Assembly: GCA_002427605.1 (NCBI GenBank)
Contig: DIRT01000014.1
Span: forward strand, 1-36,952
DNA from: Bacteroidales bacterium UBA5429
Lineage (GTDB): Bacteria > Bacteroidota > Bacteroidia > Bacteroidales > WCHB1-69
DNA length: 36,952 bases
Direction of reading: 5' to 3'
Below, piece after piece: positions 8,127 to 17,215 of this stretch (positions within the stretch are counted from its first letter, which is position 1; the number at the start of each line of letters is the position of its first letter). The position numbers were made by a program, and so were the translations under genes. Below the pieces are notes generated by a model that worked only from the letters and a program-made list of their open reading frames with translations, did no database searches and was not told the origin of the DNA.

Positions 8127-9353
8127 TTAGATTTTTCTGAATGCTAATGTTCCATTGTGTCCACCAAATCCTAAAGAGTTGGAAAGTGCCAAAGTGATGT
8201 TGGCTTTTCTTGCAGTATGAGGAACATAATCCAAATCACACTCTGGATCAGGATCATCAAGGTTGATAGTAGGGGAAACAATGCTATCTTTCAAAGCTAA
8301 TACTGAAGCAATCGCCTCGAAACCGCCTGCAGCTCCCAGTCCGTGTCCGGTCATTGACTTGGTAGATGTAATCAGGATTTGACGTGCTCTCTCCTCACCA
8401 AATGCAGCTTTAATAGCAGCTGTTTCTATTTTGTCATTTAATGGTGTACCAGTTCCGTGTGCATTGATATGAATTAGGTCCTGATCAGTTAAGTTGGCTT
8501 CTTCAGCAGCTAAACGCATCGCTCTTGCTGCAGCTTCTCCACCGGGCATAGGTGCAGTTACGTGGTAAGCATCACAAGTGTTACCATATCCGCAAATCTC
8601 TCCGTAAATCTTAGCACCTCTGGCTTTGGCGTGCTCGTACTCCTCAAGTATTAGCATTCCTGCGCCTTCAGCAAGTACAAACCCTTGTCTTCTCTTGTCA
8701 AAAGGAAGAGATGCAGCATGAGGATCTGTAGATTTGGAGAGTGCTTTCATGTTGGCAAATCCGCTGATAGCCAATGGATGTATCGATGCTTCTGCTCCTC
8801 CGGCAATAATAGCGTCAGCATAACCATGCTTGATTGCGCGATATGCCTCGCCGATTGAGTGAGTAGCTGTAGCACATGCTGTTACTATCGGTAGTGTAGG
8901 ACCTTGAGCATTGTGCATGATCGCAACATTCCCGGCTGCAATGTTGGAGATAACCATAGGAATAAAAAGTGGGGCAACCCATCTTGGACCATCTTGATAC
9001 ATTTTATTGCATTGGTTCACAAAAGTGTCCATTCCACCAATCCCTGAACCGATATAAACTCCTAAACGCTCAGGATTAATAGTTAATTGACTATCTTCCA
9101 TAGCTTGTTGGGAGGCAATCATGGCATATTGGGTAAAACGATCCGATCTTCTAATAGTAGATGCATTAATACCGTATGCAGCGGGATCAAACTCTTTCAA
9201 TTCACCGGCAACTTTAATTTCAATATTACTGGTATCAATTGTTTTAATAATATCGATACCGGAAACTCCGTTTTTTAGATTATTCCAAAACGTTTCAACG
9301 TCATTTCCAATAGGGGAGAGTACTCCCAAACCTGTAATTACAACTCTTTTCAT
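8127..9353 (-). CDS. fabF: Beta-ketoacyl-ACP synthase II
   Basis: The 408-residue thiolase-fold enzyme has the complete Cys-His-His triad: Cys160 in VTACATATHS, His299 in NAHGTGTPLND, and His337 in KSMTGHGLGAAG with Lys332. It performs malonyl-ACP condensation in chain elongation. The length and N-terminal RVVITGLGVLSPIG are typical of FabF. It is the middle gene of the fab operon. No acyl carrier protein gene is next to it in this window. Confidence 0.93.
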   Translation of the reverse strand: MKRVVITGLGVLSPIGNDVETFWNNLKNGVSGIDIIKTIDTSNIEIKVAGELKEFDPAAYGINASTIRRSDRFTQYAMIASQQAMEDSQLTINPERLGVYIGSGIGGMDTFVNQCNKMYQDGPRWVAPLFIPMVISNIAAGNVAIMHNAQGPTLPIVTACATATHSIGEAYRAIKHGYADAIIAGGAEASIHPLAISGFANMKALSKSTDPHAASLPFDKRRQGFVLAEGAGMLILEEYEHAKARGAKIYGEICGYGNTCDAYHVTAPMPGGEAAARAMRLAAEEANLTDQDLIHINAHGTGTPLNDKIETAAIKAAFGEERARQILITSTKSMTGHGLGAAGGFEAIASVLALKDSIVSPTINLDDPDPECDLDYVPHTARKANITLALSNSLGFGGHNGTLAFRKI

Positions 9354-9426
9354 ATTTATTTATAAAATATTTTTTAATTACTTCTCTTTTATTATATAGT
9401 TAACGTTATATCTTTGATTTTATTTT

Positions 9427-10380
9427 TTACCATCTGATTAATGCTGCTCCGGTACAAAATCCACCACCAAAAGCACTAAACATCAACAGATCATTCTCTT
9501 TAATTTTTCCTTCACGATTCAGTTCATCCAGCAAAATAGGAATGGAAGCAGAAGAAGTATTTCCATATTTGTGAATATTTCTTGGAAATTTTTCAATAGG
9601 CTCTTTCAAAAAATCACGTATAGTCTCTAAAATTCTTGTATTAGCTTGATGTAATAGGTATAATGAGACATCTTGCGGAGTGTACGTAGTTTTCTCAAAT
9701 ACCTTTTGAATATCTGAGATAGAAGAGGAAACAGCCAACTTATAAACTTCTCTACCATTCATAATCAATGGATGTGAAGGTTGTGGAATCTCATTAAATG
9801 GATTAGGCTCCATCGCTCTTTCATAAAAAAGTGGCTCTGTAGAACAAGTTGTATTAAGATGTATGGCAATCAAATTTTCAGGTGCTTCGTTAGTCACAAC
9901 AGCAGCTCCGGCGCCATCTCCAAATAAAATACTGGCATCCCTGGCTTTCCAATCCACAAACTTGGAGGGCTCTTCAGCAGCAATAATCAATATTTTTTCG
10001 TATCTGCCGGTTTTAAAATAGGCATCTGCCATATCTATGGCATATACAAAACCGGTGCAGGCAACATTGATGTCAATACATGGACAAGTTGCACCTAGTT
10101 GACCTTGTATAATAGAACTAAGTGAAGGGGTGACAAAGTTATTAGCCACATTGGAAACGATAATAAAATCCAATTCTTTTGGATCCAATTGAGCGTGCTC
10201 TAAAGCATTTTTTCCGGCTTCTACAGCTAAATCTAAAAGTGTTTCAGTAGATAAAATCCTACGCTCCTTAATTCCGGTTCGGGTGGTGATCCACTCATCA
10301 CTAGTGTCCAAAAATTTCGAAAGTGTATCGTTGGTTACTACTAATGATGGTAGCGCATGTCCGGTTCCTATAATTTTCAT
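9427..10380 (-). CDS. fabH: Beta-ketoacyl-ACP synthase III
   Basis: The 317-residue protein has the FabH triad: Cys108 in DINVACTGF, His244 in LLHQANTRI and Asn274 in YGNTSSASIP, plus SDEWITTRTGIKERR near the N-terminus. It condenses an acyl-CoA primer with malonyl-ACP to start fatty acid synthesis. It is first in the operon, 73 bases before fabF. The primer preference cannot be read from the sequence, although Bacteroidota often use branched primers. I found no convincing TAnnTTTG box upstream. Confidence 0.92.
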   Translation of the reverse strand: MKIIGTGHALPSLVVTNDTLSKFLDTSDEWITTRTGIKERRILSTETLLDLAVEAGKNALEHAQLDPKELDFIIVSNVANNFVTPSLSSIIQGQLGATCPCIDINVACTGFVYAIDMADAYFKTGRYEKILIIAAEEPSKFVDWKARDASILFGDGAGAAVVTNEAPENLIAIHLNTTCSTEPLFYERAMEPNPFNEIPQPSHPLIMNGREVYKLAVSSSISDIQKVFEKTTYTPQDVSLYLLHQANTRILETIRDFLKEPIEKFPRNIHKYGNTSSASIPILLDELNREGKIKENDLLMFSAFGGGFCTGAALIRW

Positions 10381-10677
10381 ACTTTATATTAGTTAGAATT
10401 GATACTTGATTAGTTAATTAAATTTGATCTTTTTTTGATTTCAAATTAAAATGCAAAAAAACGACAAATATTAATAAATCTTAAAATTCTTGATATTTAT
10501 GAAGGTTAAATTGTATGAATTGGGTTATTTAGGGGTGAAATTCGGTATATAGGGGTGAAAATTTGCCCCAATCTTATTTGAACCCTCATAAAATGTGGAA
10601 ATAATTCTTTTTTTGGCTAATATTTAACCTTAAAATCTATAATTCCTTAAAAAAAATCATAATTTAAATAAAATTCG
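10381..10677. promoter_or_regulatory. Divergent intergenic region with two TAGGGGTGAAA direct repeats
   Basis: This gene-free, AT-rich stretch separates the leftward fab operon from the rightward murL-like operon. It contains TAGGGGTGAAA twice, at 10530-10540 and 10550-10560. The start-to-start distance is 20 bp, about two helical turns, which is the geometry of a dimeric regulator site. GGGG and CCCC around 10552-10569 can also pair. Nothing else stands out. Confidence 0.45.
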
Positions 10678-10685
10678 TACTTTTG
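10678..10685 (+). promoter_or_regulatory. -7 box for the murL-like operon
   Basis: TACTTTTG matches TAnnTTTG exactly and ends 20 bases before the ATG at 10706, giving a very short leader. No clear -33 TTG is seen at the expected distance. Confidence 0.6.
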
Positions 10686-10705
10686 TCGATTATTTTGATA
10701 CAGAA

Positions 10706-11980
10706 ATGAGTCAACAATTTTCTTTAAAATGGACACAGTTAAGGGAGACTTATCCGGTTTTTCACTATGACTCGTTTCAATATTCATGGAAAGAGGATCA
10801 TATTGAAATTCAGTTCCAATTTCGTACGGAAGAGTTGGTTTACAGACCAACTATGATGATAAAATATGGAAATTGGCTTGCTCCGGGTTTAAAAAATAGT
10901 CTGCTGGATTCCCTTGTTTTTAATATTGGTATGATTGAACTGATCAGTTACTGGAAAGCAACAGCCTCCCCGGTAGTTCATATTCATCCGGCGCAACTCT
11001 CTGTTCCCGAACAAAATTGGTGGAAAAAGCTTTATTTTAAAGGTTTATCAGAATATTTTTACCAAAATGGCATTGAAACCAGTCAGGAGGAGTTTTTTTC
11101 TTTCTCTTTTGACGCAGCTGCTCCTCATTCCGCTCAATTTGATTATTCATATGTTCCTTCTTCATCTTTTGTAATAGTACCAATAGGGGGGGGCAAAGAT
11201 TCAGTCGTTACACTCGAACAGTTACGCTCTTCTCGAAAAATTATACCACTTATTATAAATCCTCGGGGGGCAACGCTCGATTGTGCCCGAGTGGCAGGAT
11301 TTGATACTTTAGAGCAAATATTTATTATAGAACGGGAAATAGATCCCCTGCTTCTGAAAGTCAACGCTAAAGGCTATTTGAATGGACATACTCCATTTTC
11401 TGCAATGTTGGCTTTTTATACGGTTCTGGCTGCTCATTTGACTCAAACACGCGATATTGCATTGTCCAATGAGTCAAGTGCAAATGAAGCAACCATTGTG
11501 GGAACAGAGATCAATCATCAATATTCAAAATCGTTGGAGTTTGAGAGAGATTTTCAATATTATGTCGCGCATTTTATGAATGATTGCGCTCATTATTATA
11601 GTCATTTGAGACCCTACTCCGAATTGCAAATAGCTCAATTCTTTGCGCAGTATGAGCAGTATCATGCTGTGTTTAGAAGTTGTAATGCCGGTAGTAAAGA
11701 GAATAAATGGTGTTGTAATTGTTCAAAATGTTTGTTCGCATACATCATTCTTTCACCTTTTATTGGAGATGACAAAATGATCCAAATCTTTGGTGAAGAT
11801 CTATTGGATAAAGAGAGTTTAGTACACTACTTTGATCAGTTGGTAGGGTGGGAGGATACAAAACCTTTCGAATGTGTTGGGACTGTGGAAGAGGTAAATC
11901 AGGCGATTCAAATGATACTGGACTCCCGGAAAGATAAAAAGTTGATTCAAAGATATATTCAAAATAATAACTTAAATTGA
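10706..11980 (+). CDS. murL: MurL-type UDP-MurNAc-L-Ala-L-Glu epimerase
   Basis: The 424-residue protein matches what I know of the MurL family: LLDSLVFNIGMIELISYWKA (66-85), EQNWWKKLYFKGLSEYFYQN, a PP-loop-like GGGKDS (161-166), SNESSANEATIVGTEINHQY (254-273) and a cysteine cluster CCNCSKC (336-342). MurL, described in Xanthomonas, uses ATP to invert the terminal L-Glu of UDP-MurNAc-L-Ala-L-Glu, replacing glutamate racemase. The PP-loop fits ATP-dependent activation of the carboxylate. A MurD-family gene without the usual glutamate-site lysine lies 3 kb away. It opens an operon with a nucleotidyltransferase gene starting 5 bases later. Automatic pipelines may call it hypothetical or QueC-like. 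Confidence 0.75.
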   Translation: MSQQFSLKWTQLRETYPVFHYDSFQYSWKEDHIEIQFQFRTEELVYRPTMMIKYGNWLAPGLKNSLLDSLVFNIGMIELISYWKATASPVVHIHPAQLSVPEQNWWKKLYFKGLSEYFYQNGIETSQEEFFSFSFDAAAPHSAQFDYSYVPSSSFVIVPIGGGKDSVVTLEQLRSSRKIIPLIINPRGATLDCARVAGFDTLEQIFIIEREIDPLLLKVNAKGYLNGHTPFSAMLAFYTVLAAHLTQTRDIALSNESSANEATIVGTEINHQYSKSLEFERDFQYYVAHFMNDCAHYYSHLRPYSELQIAQFFAQYEQYHAVFRSCNAGSKENKWCCNCSKCLFAYIILSPFIGDDKMIQIFGEDLLDKESLVHYFDQLVGWEDTKPFECVGTVEEVNQAIQMILDSRKDKKLIQRYIQNNNLN

Positions 11981-11985
11981 GATTT

Positions 11986-12858
11986 ATGAAACCCACATTG
12001 TTGATTTTGGCAGCCGGTATGGGCAGTCGTTATGGCGGTTTAAAACAACTTGATATGTTAGGACCCAATAATGAAACAATCATGGATTATTCCGTCGATT
12101 TTGCTATTCAAGCCGGTTTTGGTAAGGTTGTTTTTGTGATCCGTAAGCATATGGAACAAGATTTTGATCGATTGATCCTTTCAAAATACAGATCTAAAGT
12201 AGAGGTGGGAGTGGTTTATCAAGAATTGGATTGCCTTCCGGAAGGATTTACCCCTAATCCGGAAAGAGAGAAACCCTATGGAACAGCACACGCCATTTTG
12301 ATGGCAAAAGATACAATTAAGGAGCCTTTTGCTGTAATCAATGCCGATGACTTTTACGGGGAAAACTCTTTTGAAACGATGGCACAATTTCTATCCCAAC
12401 CACAGAATGAACCAATTCCACGATTCTCAATGATTGGATATCAGTTGAAAAATACCTTGTCTCCATTTGGTACCGTTTCTCGTGGAGTGTGTAAAACTAA
12501 CGATCAGGGAGAGTTGGTGCAAATAACAGAAATGACCAAGATCAAACAAGTGGAGGAGAAAATATATAATCTGGCAGACGAAAATAACCCCGTTGCCCTA
12601 ACCGGTAATGAGCCGGTATCTATGAATTTTTGGGGATTCATCCCCCCTATATTTAAATTTCTAGAAGAACAATTCATAGAATTTCTAACTGAGAATAAAG
12701 ATAACATTAAAGCTGAGTTCCCAATTCCAACTGTTGTTGACCAACTAATTAAAAGTAAGCAAGTGAAAGTGAGTGTTTTGGATTGTTCAGCAATCTGGTT
12801 TGGGGTTACTTATCAAGAGGATAAACCTTACGTAATGGAGCAATTGAGGAAATTGTAA
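11986..12858 (+). CDS. Sugar-nucleotide nucleotidyltransferase family protein
   Basis: The 290-residue protein begins with the nucleotidyltransferase signature LAAGMGSRYGGLKQLD and carries AVINADDFYG, a metal-binding Asp motif near residues 117-126. It belongs to the GT-A-like NTP transferase family that makes NDP-sugars or related conjugates. The sugar and the nucleotide are not determined. An in-frame TTG at 11977 overlaps the previous stop, but the ATG at 11986 puts the signature at the normal distance from the start. It shares one base with truA (TAATG), so translation is coupled. Confidence 0.8.
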   Translation: MKPTLLILAAGMGSRYGGLKQLDMLGPNNETIMDYSVDFAIQAGFGKVVFVIRKHMEQDFDRLILSKYRSKVEVGVVYQELDCLPEGFTPNPEREKPYGTAHAILMAKDTIKEPFAVINADDFYGENSFETMAQFLSQPQNEPIPRFSMIGYQLKNTLSPFGTVSRGVCKTNDQGELVQITEMTKIKQVEEKIYNLADENNPVALTGNEPVSMNFWGFIPPIFKFLEEQFIEFLTENKDNIKAEFPIPTVVDQLIKSKQVKVSVLDCSAIWFGVTYQEDKPYVMEQLRKL

Positions 12859-13601
12859 TGAGATATTTTATTCAGTTGAGTTATAAGGGTACCCCTTTTG
12901 TGGGATGGCAGATTCAACCCAATGGAGTTTCGGTTCAGGCACTTTTGGAGGAGGGGCTGCAGATCATGTTGAAAGAGCCAATCTCTTTGGTGGGATGCGG
13001 AAGAACCGACGCCGGAGTGAATGCCTATCGCTTTTTTGCACATTTCGATACTGATCTTACCATTGATGATCAGAATTATCCCTTTTTAATCTCAAAACTG
13101 AATAGTTGGCTACCTCCTGAGATTGCTGTTGCCAAAATTTTTCTTGTTCCGGATGACCTTCATGCCCGCTTTAGTGCCATAGAACGTACTTATTGTTATT
13201 ATGTTGATACACAAAAAGATCCTTTTACAACTGATCGTGCCTATAGGGTTTACAAATCACTAAATCTGGAAATGATGAATCAGGCAGCTCAAATACTGTT
13301 GAAAACATCCGATTTTACCAGTTTTTCTAAACTGCATACACAGGTGAATAACAATCTTTGTTCTGTCACATACGCTCAATGGGAACAGATTGAAAATCAG
13401 CTGCTATTCAGGATTACTGCGAATCGATTTTTGAGAAATATGGTACGTTCTATTGTGGGAACCTTACTCATGGTTGGAGAAGGAAAGATCGACCTGGAAC
13501 AGTTTCAAGCGATTATTGATGCCAAGGATCGATCCAAAGCCGGAAAATCGGTTCCCGGGCATGCACTTTTTTTAGAAAATGTGCGTTATGATATGATCTG
13601 A
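12858..13601 (+). CDS. truA: tRNA pseudouridine synthase A
   Basis: The 247-residue protein has the TruA catalytic motif GCGRTDAGV with nucleophile Asp51, the N-terminal YKGTPFVGWQIQPNGVSVQ, and the C-terminal RFLRNMVRSIVGTLLMVGEG. It converts uridines 38-40 of the tRNA anticodon arm to pseudouridine in the cytoplasm. The usual His after GV is Asn here (GVNA), which is outside the catalytic Asp. The ATG overlaps the stop of the preceding gene by one base. Confidence 0.93.
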   Translation: MRYFIQLSYKGTPFVGWQIQPNGVSVQALLEEGLQIMLKEPISLVGCGRTDAGVNAYRFFAHFDTDLTIDDQNYPFLISKLNSWLPPEIAVAKIFLVPDDLHARFSAIERTYCYYVDTQKDPFTTDRAYRVYKSLNLEMMNQAAQILLKTSDFTSFSKLHTQVNNNLCSVTYAQWEQIENQLLFRITANRFLRNMVRSIVGTLLMVGEGKIDLEQFQAIIDAKDRSKAGKSVPGHALFLENVRYDMI

Positions 13602-13624
13602 AAATATTTTGACACTCCTTTTTT

Positions 13625-15019
13625 ATGAAAAGATATATTTATTCAATTTTGATACTGTTGATAACTCTGTCTGTAATGAGTTGCAGACCGGAGCAGTTTA
13701 GTGAAAAACCTCTTGAATTTTCTACTTCTGAAGTAACTTTTGATACCGTTTTTACAACTGTTGGTTCTACAATTCAATCCTTTACGGTACATAATACTTC
13801 GCATGCATCGATTAAAACAGATATTCGTTTGGGTGGCGGAAACCAATCATATTATAGTATCAATGTGGATGGTGAACCCGGAATCTACTTTAAAGATGTG
13901 ATTATTCCTCCTAAGGATTCAATCTATATTTTTGTAAAAGTAACGATCAATCCGGGAAATGTCAATAATCCTTTTTTAGTGACTGATTCTATTGAATTTA
14001 TCACTGCAAATGCTAAACAGTCGGTTCAACTGATTGCATACGGTCAGAATGCTCATTTTATTGTGGCTGATTCGGGTCCGGAACATTTAAGGTATAAAGT
14101 GGTTGCCGGTGCGCATGAAGAGGTAGTTTGGACTAAAGAGAAGCCTTATGTGGTTTACGGCTGGGCTGTAGTCGATTCATTGGGCTCTTTGAAAATTGAA
14201 CCGGGAACTAAGGTTTATTTTCACGCCAATTCAGGATTGTGGGTCTATCGGTATGGACATCTTGAGGCGGTAGGAAGTGCGGAAGAACCAATTCTCTTTA
14301 GAAGCGACCGCCTGGATGAGTGGTTTGACTCCGATTTTACACAGTGGAGTAGAATCTGGATTATGGAGGGAAGTCGCGATAATCTGATTGATCATGCTAT
14401 CGTAACAAACTCGTATGTTGGAATTCAGATGGAGGGATTTACCGAGTATACCCCCAATAAAACTGTGATTTCAAATACAATTATTAAAAATAATCAAAAT
14501 AGTGCTGTGATTGCCCGATGGGCTAATTTTGATATGGTAAACTGTTTGGTGACACAAACAGGTGGTTGTTGTTTGCAGTTAGAGGTGGGAAAGTGGAATA
14601 TAATCAATTCTACTTTAGCTAATTATGCTGCCGTAGGAAGAGATACTACCCATCCTGTGGTTTATGTGTCCAATAAAAGCTCATTTGATTTGGGGTCATA
14701 TCATTCAGAAGCTTATTTTGAAAATACAATCATTGATGGGAGCTTTAGAAGAGAATTAAGAGAGTATCAAAATCCTGATTTTCAGTTGAATACACTATAT
14801 AGAAATTGTATGATTAAGACTCCCGGTTCGTTACCCTCTTTTGTGGATGTGATTATGAATCAAAATCCTCAATTTAAAGATAGAACAGAATTAGATTTTA
14901 GACTCAAAAGTAACTCACCTGCTATTGATGCAGGAGTTCCTAACGGAGTTCTTTTTGATATTCTAGGTAATCCTCGTGTTGGCAATCCCGATATCGGAGC
15001 TTATGAGTTTACAGAATAA
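13625..15019 (+). CDS. Lipoprotein with Ig-like and right-handed beta-helix domains
   Basis: The 464-residue product begins with an SPII signal peptide and lipobox LSVMSC, with lipidated Cys20. After it come an N-terminal Ig-like part (about 30-140: FDTVFTTVGSTIQSFTVHNT, then PPKDSIYIFVKVTINPG) and a parallel beta-helix (about 170-450: KIEPGTKVYFHANSGLWVYR, MVNCLVTQTGGCCLQLEVG). It ends in NSPAIDAGVPNG and GNPDIGAYEF, a common ending of this fold. It is probably anchored in the outer membrane and may bind or cleave polysaccharide, but no catalytic residues can be assigned. It lies 23 bases after truA and ends at a strong terminator. Confidence 0.8.
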   Translation: MKRYIYSILILLITLSVMSCRPEQFSEKPLEFSTSEVTFDTVFTTVGSTIQSFTVHNTSHASIKTDIRLGGGNQSYYSINVDGEPGIYFKDVIIPPKDSIYIFVKVTINPGNVNNPFLVTDSIEFITANAKQSVQLIAYGQNAHFIVADSGPEHLRYKVVAGAHEEVVWTKEKPYVVYGWAVVDSLGSLKIEPGTKVYFHANSGLWVYRYGHLEAVGSAEEPILFRSDRLDEWFDSDFTQWSRIWIMEGSRDNLIDHAIVTNSYVGIQMEGFTEYTPNKTVISNTIIKNNQNSAVIARWANFDMVNCLVTQTGGCCLQLEVGKWNIINSTLANYAAVGRDTTHPVVYVSNKSSFDLGSYHSEAYFENTIIDGSFRRELREYQNPDFQLNTLYRNCMIKTPGSLPSFVDVIMNQNPQFKDRTELDFRLKSNSPAIDAGVPNGVLFDILGNPRVGNPDIGAYEFTE

Positions 15020-15057
15020 AAAAACTAACAACCTCCAAAAAAAGATTGTTAGTTTTT
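15020..15057. terminator. Bidirectional intrinsic terminator
   Basis: AAAAACTAACAA (15020-15031) pairs perfectly with TTGTTAGTTTTT (15046-15057) across a 14-base loop. The A-run and T-run let it work in both directions, between the convergent lipoprotein and M3 peptidase genes. Confidence 0.9.
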
Positions 15058-15079
15058 ATAGTGTTAGGATTTATTATTA

Positions 15080-17194
15080 TTATTTCAATCCTCTATTTTT
15101 GAGTAAAGGCTCAATGGATGGTTCTTTACCTCTGAAGGCAATATAAAGTTCCATTGGGGGCACAGTATTTCCTTTTTTCAAAATGTTATCTTTGTAAAGT
15201 TTAGCAGTTGTAGGATCAAAAATTCCATTTTCTTTAAATGCTTCAAAAGCATCATTGTCTAATACTGCAGACCAGGTATAGGAGTAGTATTGAGAATCAT
15301 ATGATCCACCGAAAATATGATTGAAGTATGCACTGCTATGACGGGCAATAATTTCAGGAATTAAACCAACACTTGCTAAATAATCACGCTCAAATTGAGG
15401 AAGTTCAATTTGAGTTGGCTCTGTAATGGTATGATATTTCATATCTAAAAGTGAAGAAGCGATCAACTCAGTATTGATAAACCCTTGACCATAATTAGAA
15501 GCTGCATTGAGTTTTTGAATTAGTTCATCAGGGATAACTTCACCGGTTTGATAATGTTTAGCGTACATTTTTAATACTTCAGGTTCACTTGCCCAATGTT
15601 CAAATATTTGAGATGGTAATTCTACAAAATCACGTGCAACATTGGTTCCTGAAAGTGAACGATATTTACAATCGGTTAACATACCATGTAAACCATGTCC
15701 AAACTCATGGAAGAAGGTTTCTGTTTGGTCAAATGTAAGTAAGGATGGAGCATCAGCAGTGGGTTTAGCGCTATTCAACACCAATGAAACGATAGGAATC
15801 ACTTTTTCTCCATCTTGGGTATACCATTGCTCACGGAAGGTGGTCATCCAGGCACCACTACGTTTGCTTTCTCTTGGATAATAATCCATGTATAAAATAG
15901 CAATAACTTCTCCATTCTCTTTTACCTCAAATGCCTCAGCATCAGGATGGTATAATGGTAACTCTTTATTTGGTTCAAAGGTAATGTTGAATAGTCTACC
16001 GGAAACCTCAAAGATTCCATTTTTAACATTTTCAAGTGAGAAGTATTGGCTTACCAAACCTTGATCTAAGTCATACTTTTCTTTACGAACTTTTTCACTA
16101 TAGTATCTGTAATCCCATGGCTCAACTTTGAAGTTATGACCCTCTTTTTTGATCATTTTTTCAAATTCAGCTACTTCTTGTTTGGATTTTTTTAGAGCAG
16201 GCACCCAAACTTGAGTTAAAAGATTCATGACAGCTTCTGGAGTTTTAGCCATATTGCCTTCCAAAATAAAGTCAGCATGTGTTTTATAACCCATGATCTC
16301 AGCTCTTTCTAATCTGAGATTAACCATCTCATTGATGATGAGGGAGTTGTCATAAGGACCTGACAAACAACGACCGGTTAAGCCATCCCACATCTCTTTT
16401 CTCAAATCTCTATCGTGACAATATTGAAGTAGAGGTTCCCAACTTGGAAGTTGAATGGTGAAAACATATTTTCCTTTGGTTGCAGGATCTTTTTCTCCCA
16501 ACTCCAAAGCAGCAGCTATCGCGTTGGCAGGCATGCCATCCAAACGTTTTACATCATCAACAACTAACTTGAACTCATTGGATGCTTTGAGTACATTGTT
16601 ACTAAATTGTAACTGCAATGAAGCTAATCTTTCATTGATCTCTCTGAAGCGCTCCTGTTTTTCAGCAGGAACATTGGCACCACCACGTACAAATGATTTA
16701 TAGGTTTCTTCCAATAAACGAAGTTGTACAGGATCTAAATTTAATCCTTCTCTTTGATCATAAACAGTTTTGATTCTTTCAAAAAGTTTTACATTCAATG
16801 AAATATCATCACTATGTTTTGCAATTAAAGGAGAAATTTTTGTAGCAATCTCTTCTAATTCAGGAGAGTTTACTGCACTGGTCATGTTGAAAAAAACACT
16901 GGCAACTTTGTATAAAAGAGCTCCACTATATTCTAAAGCTTCAATTGTGTTTTCAAAAGTAGGGGCTTCTTTATTATTACAAATAGCATCAATCTCTTCT
17001 AATTGTTGTCTGATACCCTCTTCGAAAGCAGGTAGATAGTGTTCATTTTTTATTTTGTCAAAAGGTGGAACACCGTAAGGTGTATCCCATTCAGTTACAA
17101 ATGGATTGTCTTTTAGTGCACTATTTCCTTTGTTCTTACATGCACTAAAAAGAACCATCGTTGCTAAAGCAATCATTATCAATTTTTGTTTCAT
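15080..17194 (-). CDS. dcp: M3-family metallopeptidase lipoprotein (dipeptidyl carboxypeptidase-like)
   Basis: The 704-residue zinc peptidase starts with a lipoprotein signal (lipobox LFSAC, Cys19). It carries HEFGHGLHGM, with His496 starting HExxH, and the downstream glutamate in DFVELPSQIFEHW. Length and the motif GGSYDSQYYSYTWSAVLDND match the Dcp/oligopeptidase A group, which removes C-terminal dipeptides from oligopeptides. The lipid anchor puts it in the periplasm or on the cell surface rather than in the cytoplasm. It is the last gene of a minus-strand operon, 21 bases after the T9SS cargo gene. Exact specificity is inferred. Confidence 0.9.
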   Translation of the reverse strand: MKQKLIMIALATMVLFSACKNKGNSALKDNPFVTEWDTPYGVPPFDKIKNEHYLPAFEEGIRQQLEEIDAICNNKEAPTFENTIEALEYSGALLYKVASVFFNMTSAVNSPELEEIATKISPLIAKHSDDISLNVKLFERIKTVYDQREGLNLDPVQLRLLEETYKSFVRGGANVPAEKQERFREINERLASLQLQFSNNVLKASNEFKLVVDDVKRLDGMPANAIAAALELGEKDPATKGKYVFTIQLPSWEPLLQYCHDRDLRKEMWDGLTGRCLSGPYDNSLIINEMVNLRLERAEIMGYKTHADFILEGNMAKTPEAVMNLLTQVWVPALKKSKQEVAEFEKMIKKEGHNFKVEPWDYRYYSEKVRKEKYDLDQGLVSQYFSLENVKNGIFEVSGRLFNITFEPNKELPLYHPDAEAFEVKENGEVIAILYMDYYPRESKRSGAWMTTFREQWYTQDGEKVIPIVSLVLNSAKPTADAPSLLTFDQTETFFHEFGHGLHGMLTDCKYRSLSGTNVARDFVELPSQIFEHWASEPEVLKMYAKHYQTGEVIPDELIQKLNAASNYGQGFINTELIASSLLDMKYHTITEPTQIELPQFERDYLASVGLIPEIIARHSSAYFNHIFGGSYDSQYYSYTWSAVLDNDAFEAFKENGIFDPTTAKLYKDNILKKGNTVPPMELYIAFRGKEPSIEPLLKNRGLK

Positions 17195-17215
17195 AAGATA
17201 AATAGTTTTTTATGG

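Noticed and set aside
9409..9416. TATCTTTG on the plus strand between fabF and fabH
   Set aside because: It would drive antisense RNA into fabH, has no -33 partner, and lies in very AT-rich DNA where chance matches are common.
10706..11980. QueC or TilS-like PP-loop enzyme instead of MurL
   Set aside because: GGGKDS and the cysteine cluster recall PP-loop tRNA or queuosine enzymes, but the length, the N-terminal SLLDSLVFNIGMIELISYWK and SNESSANEATIVG fit the MurL family better.
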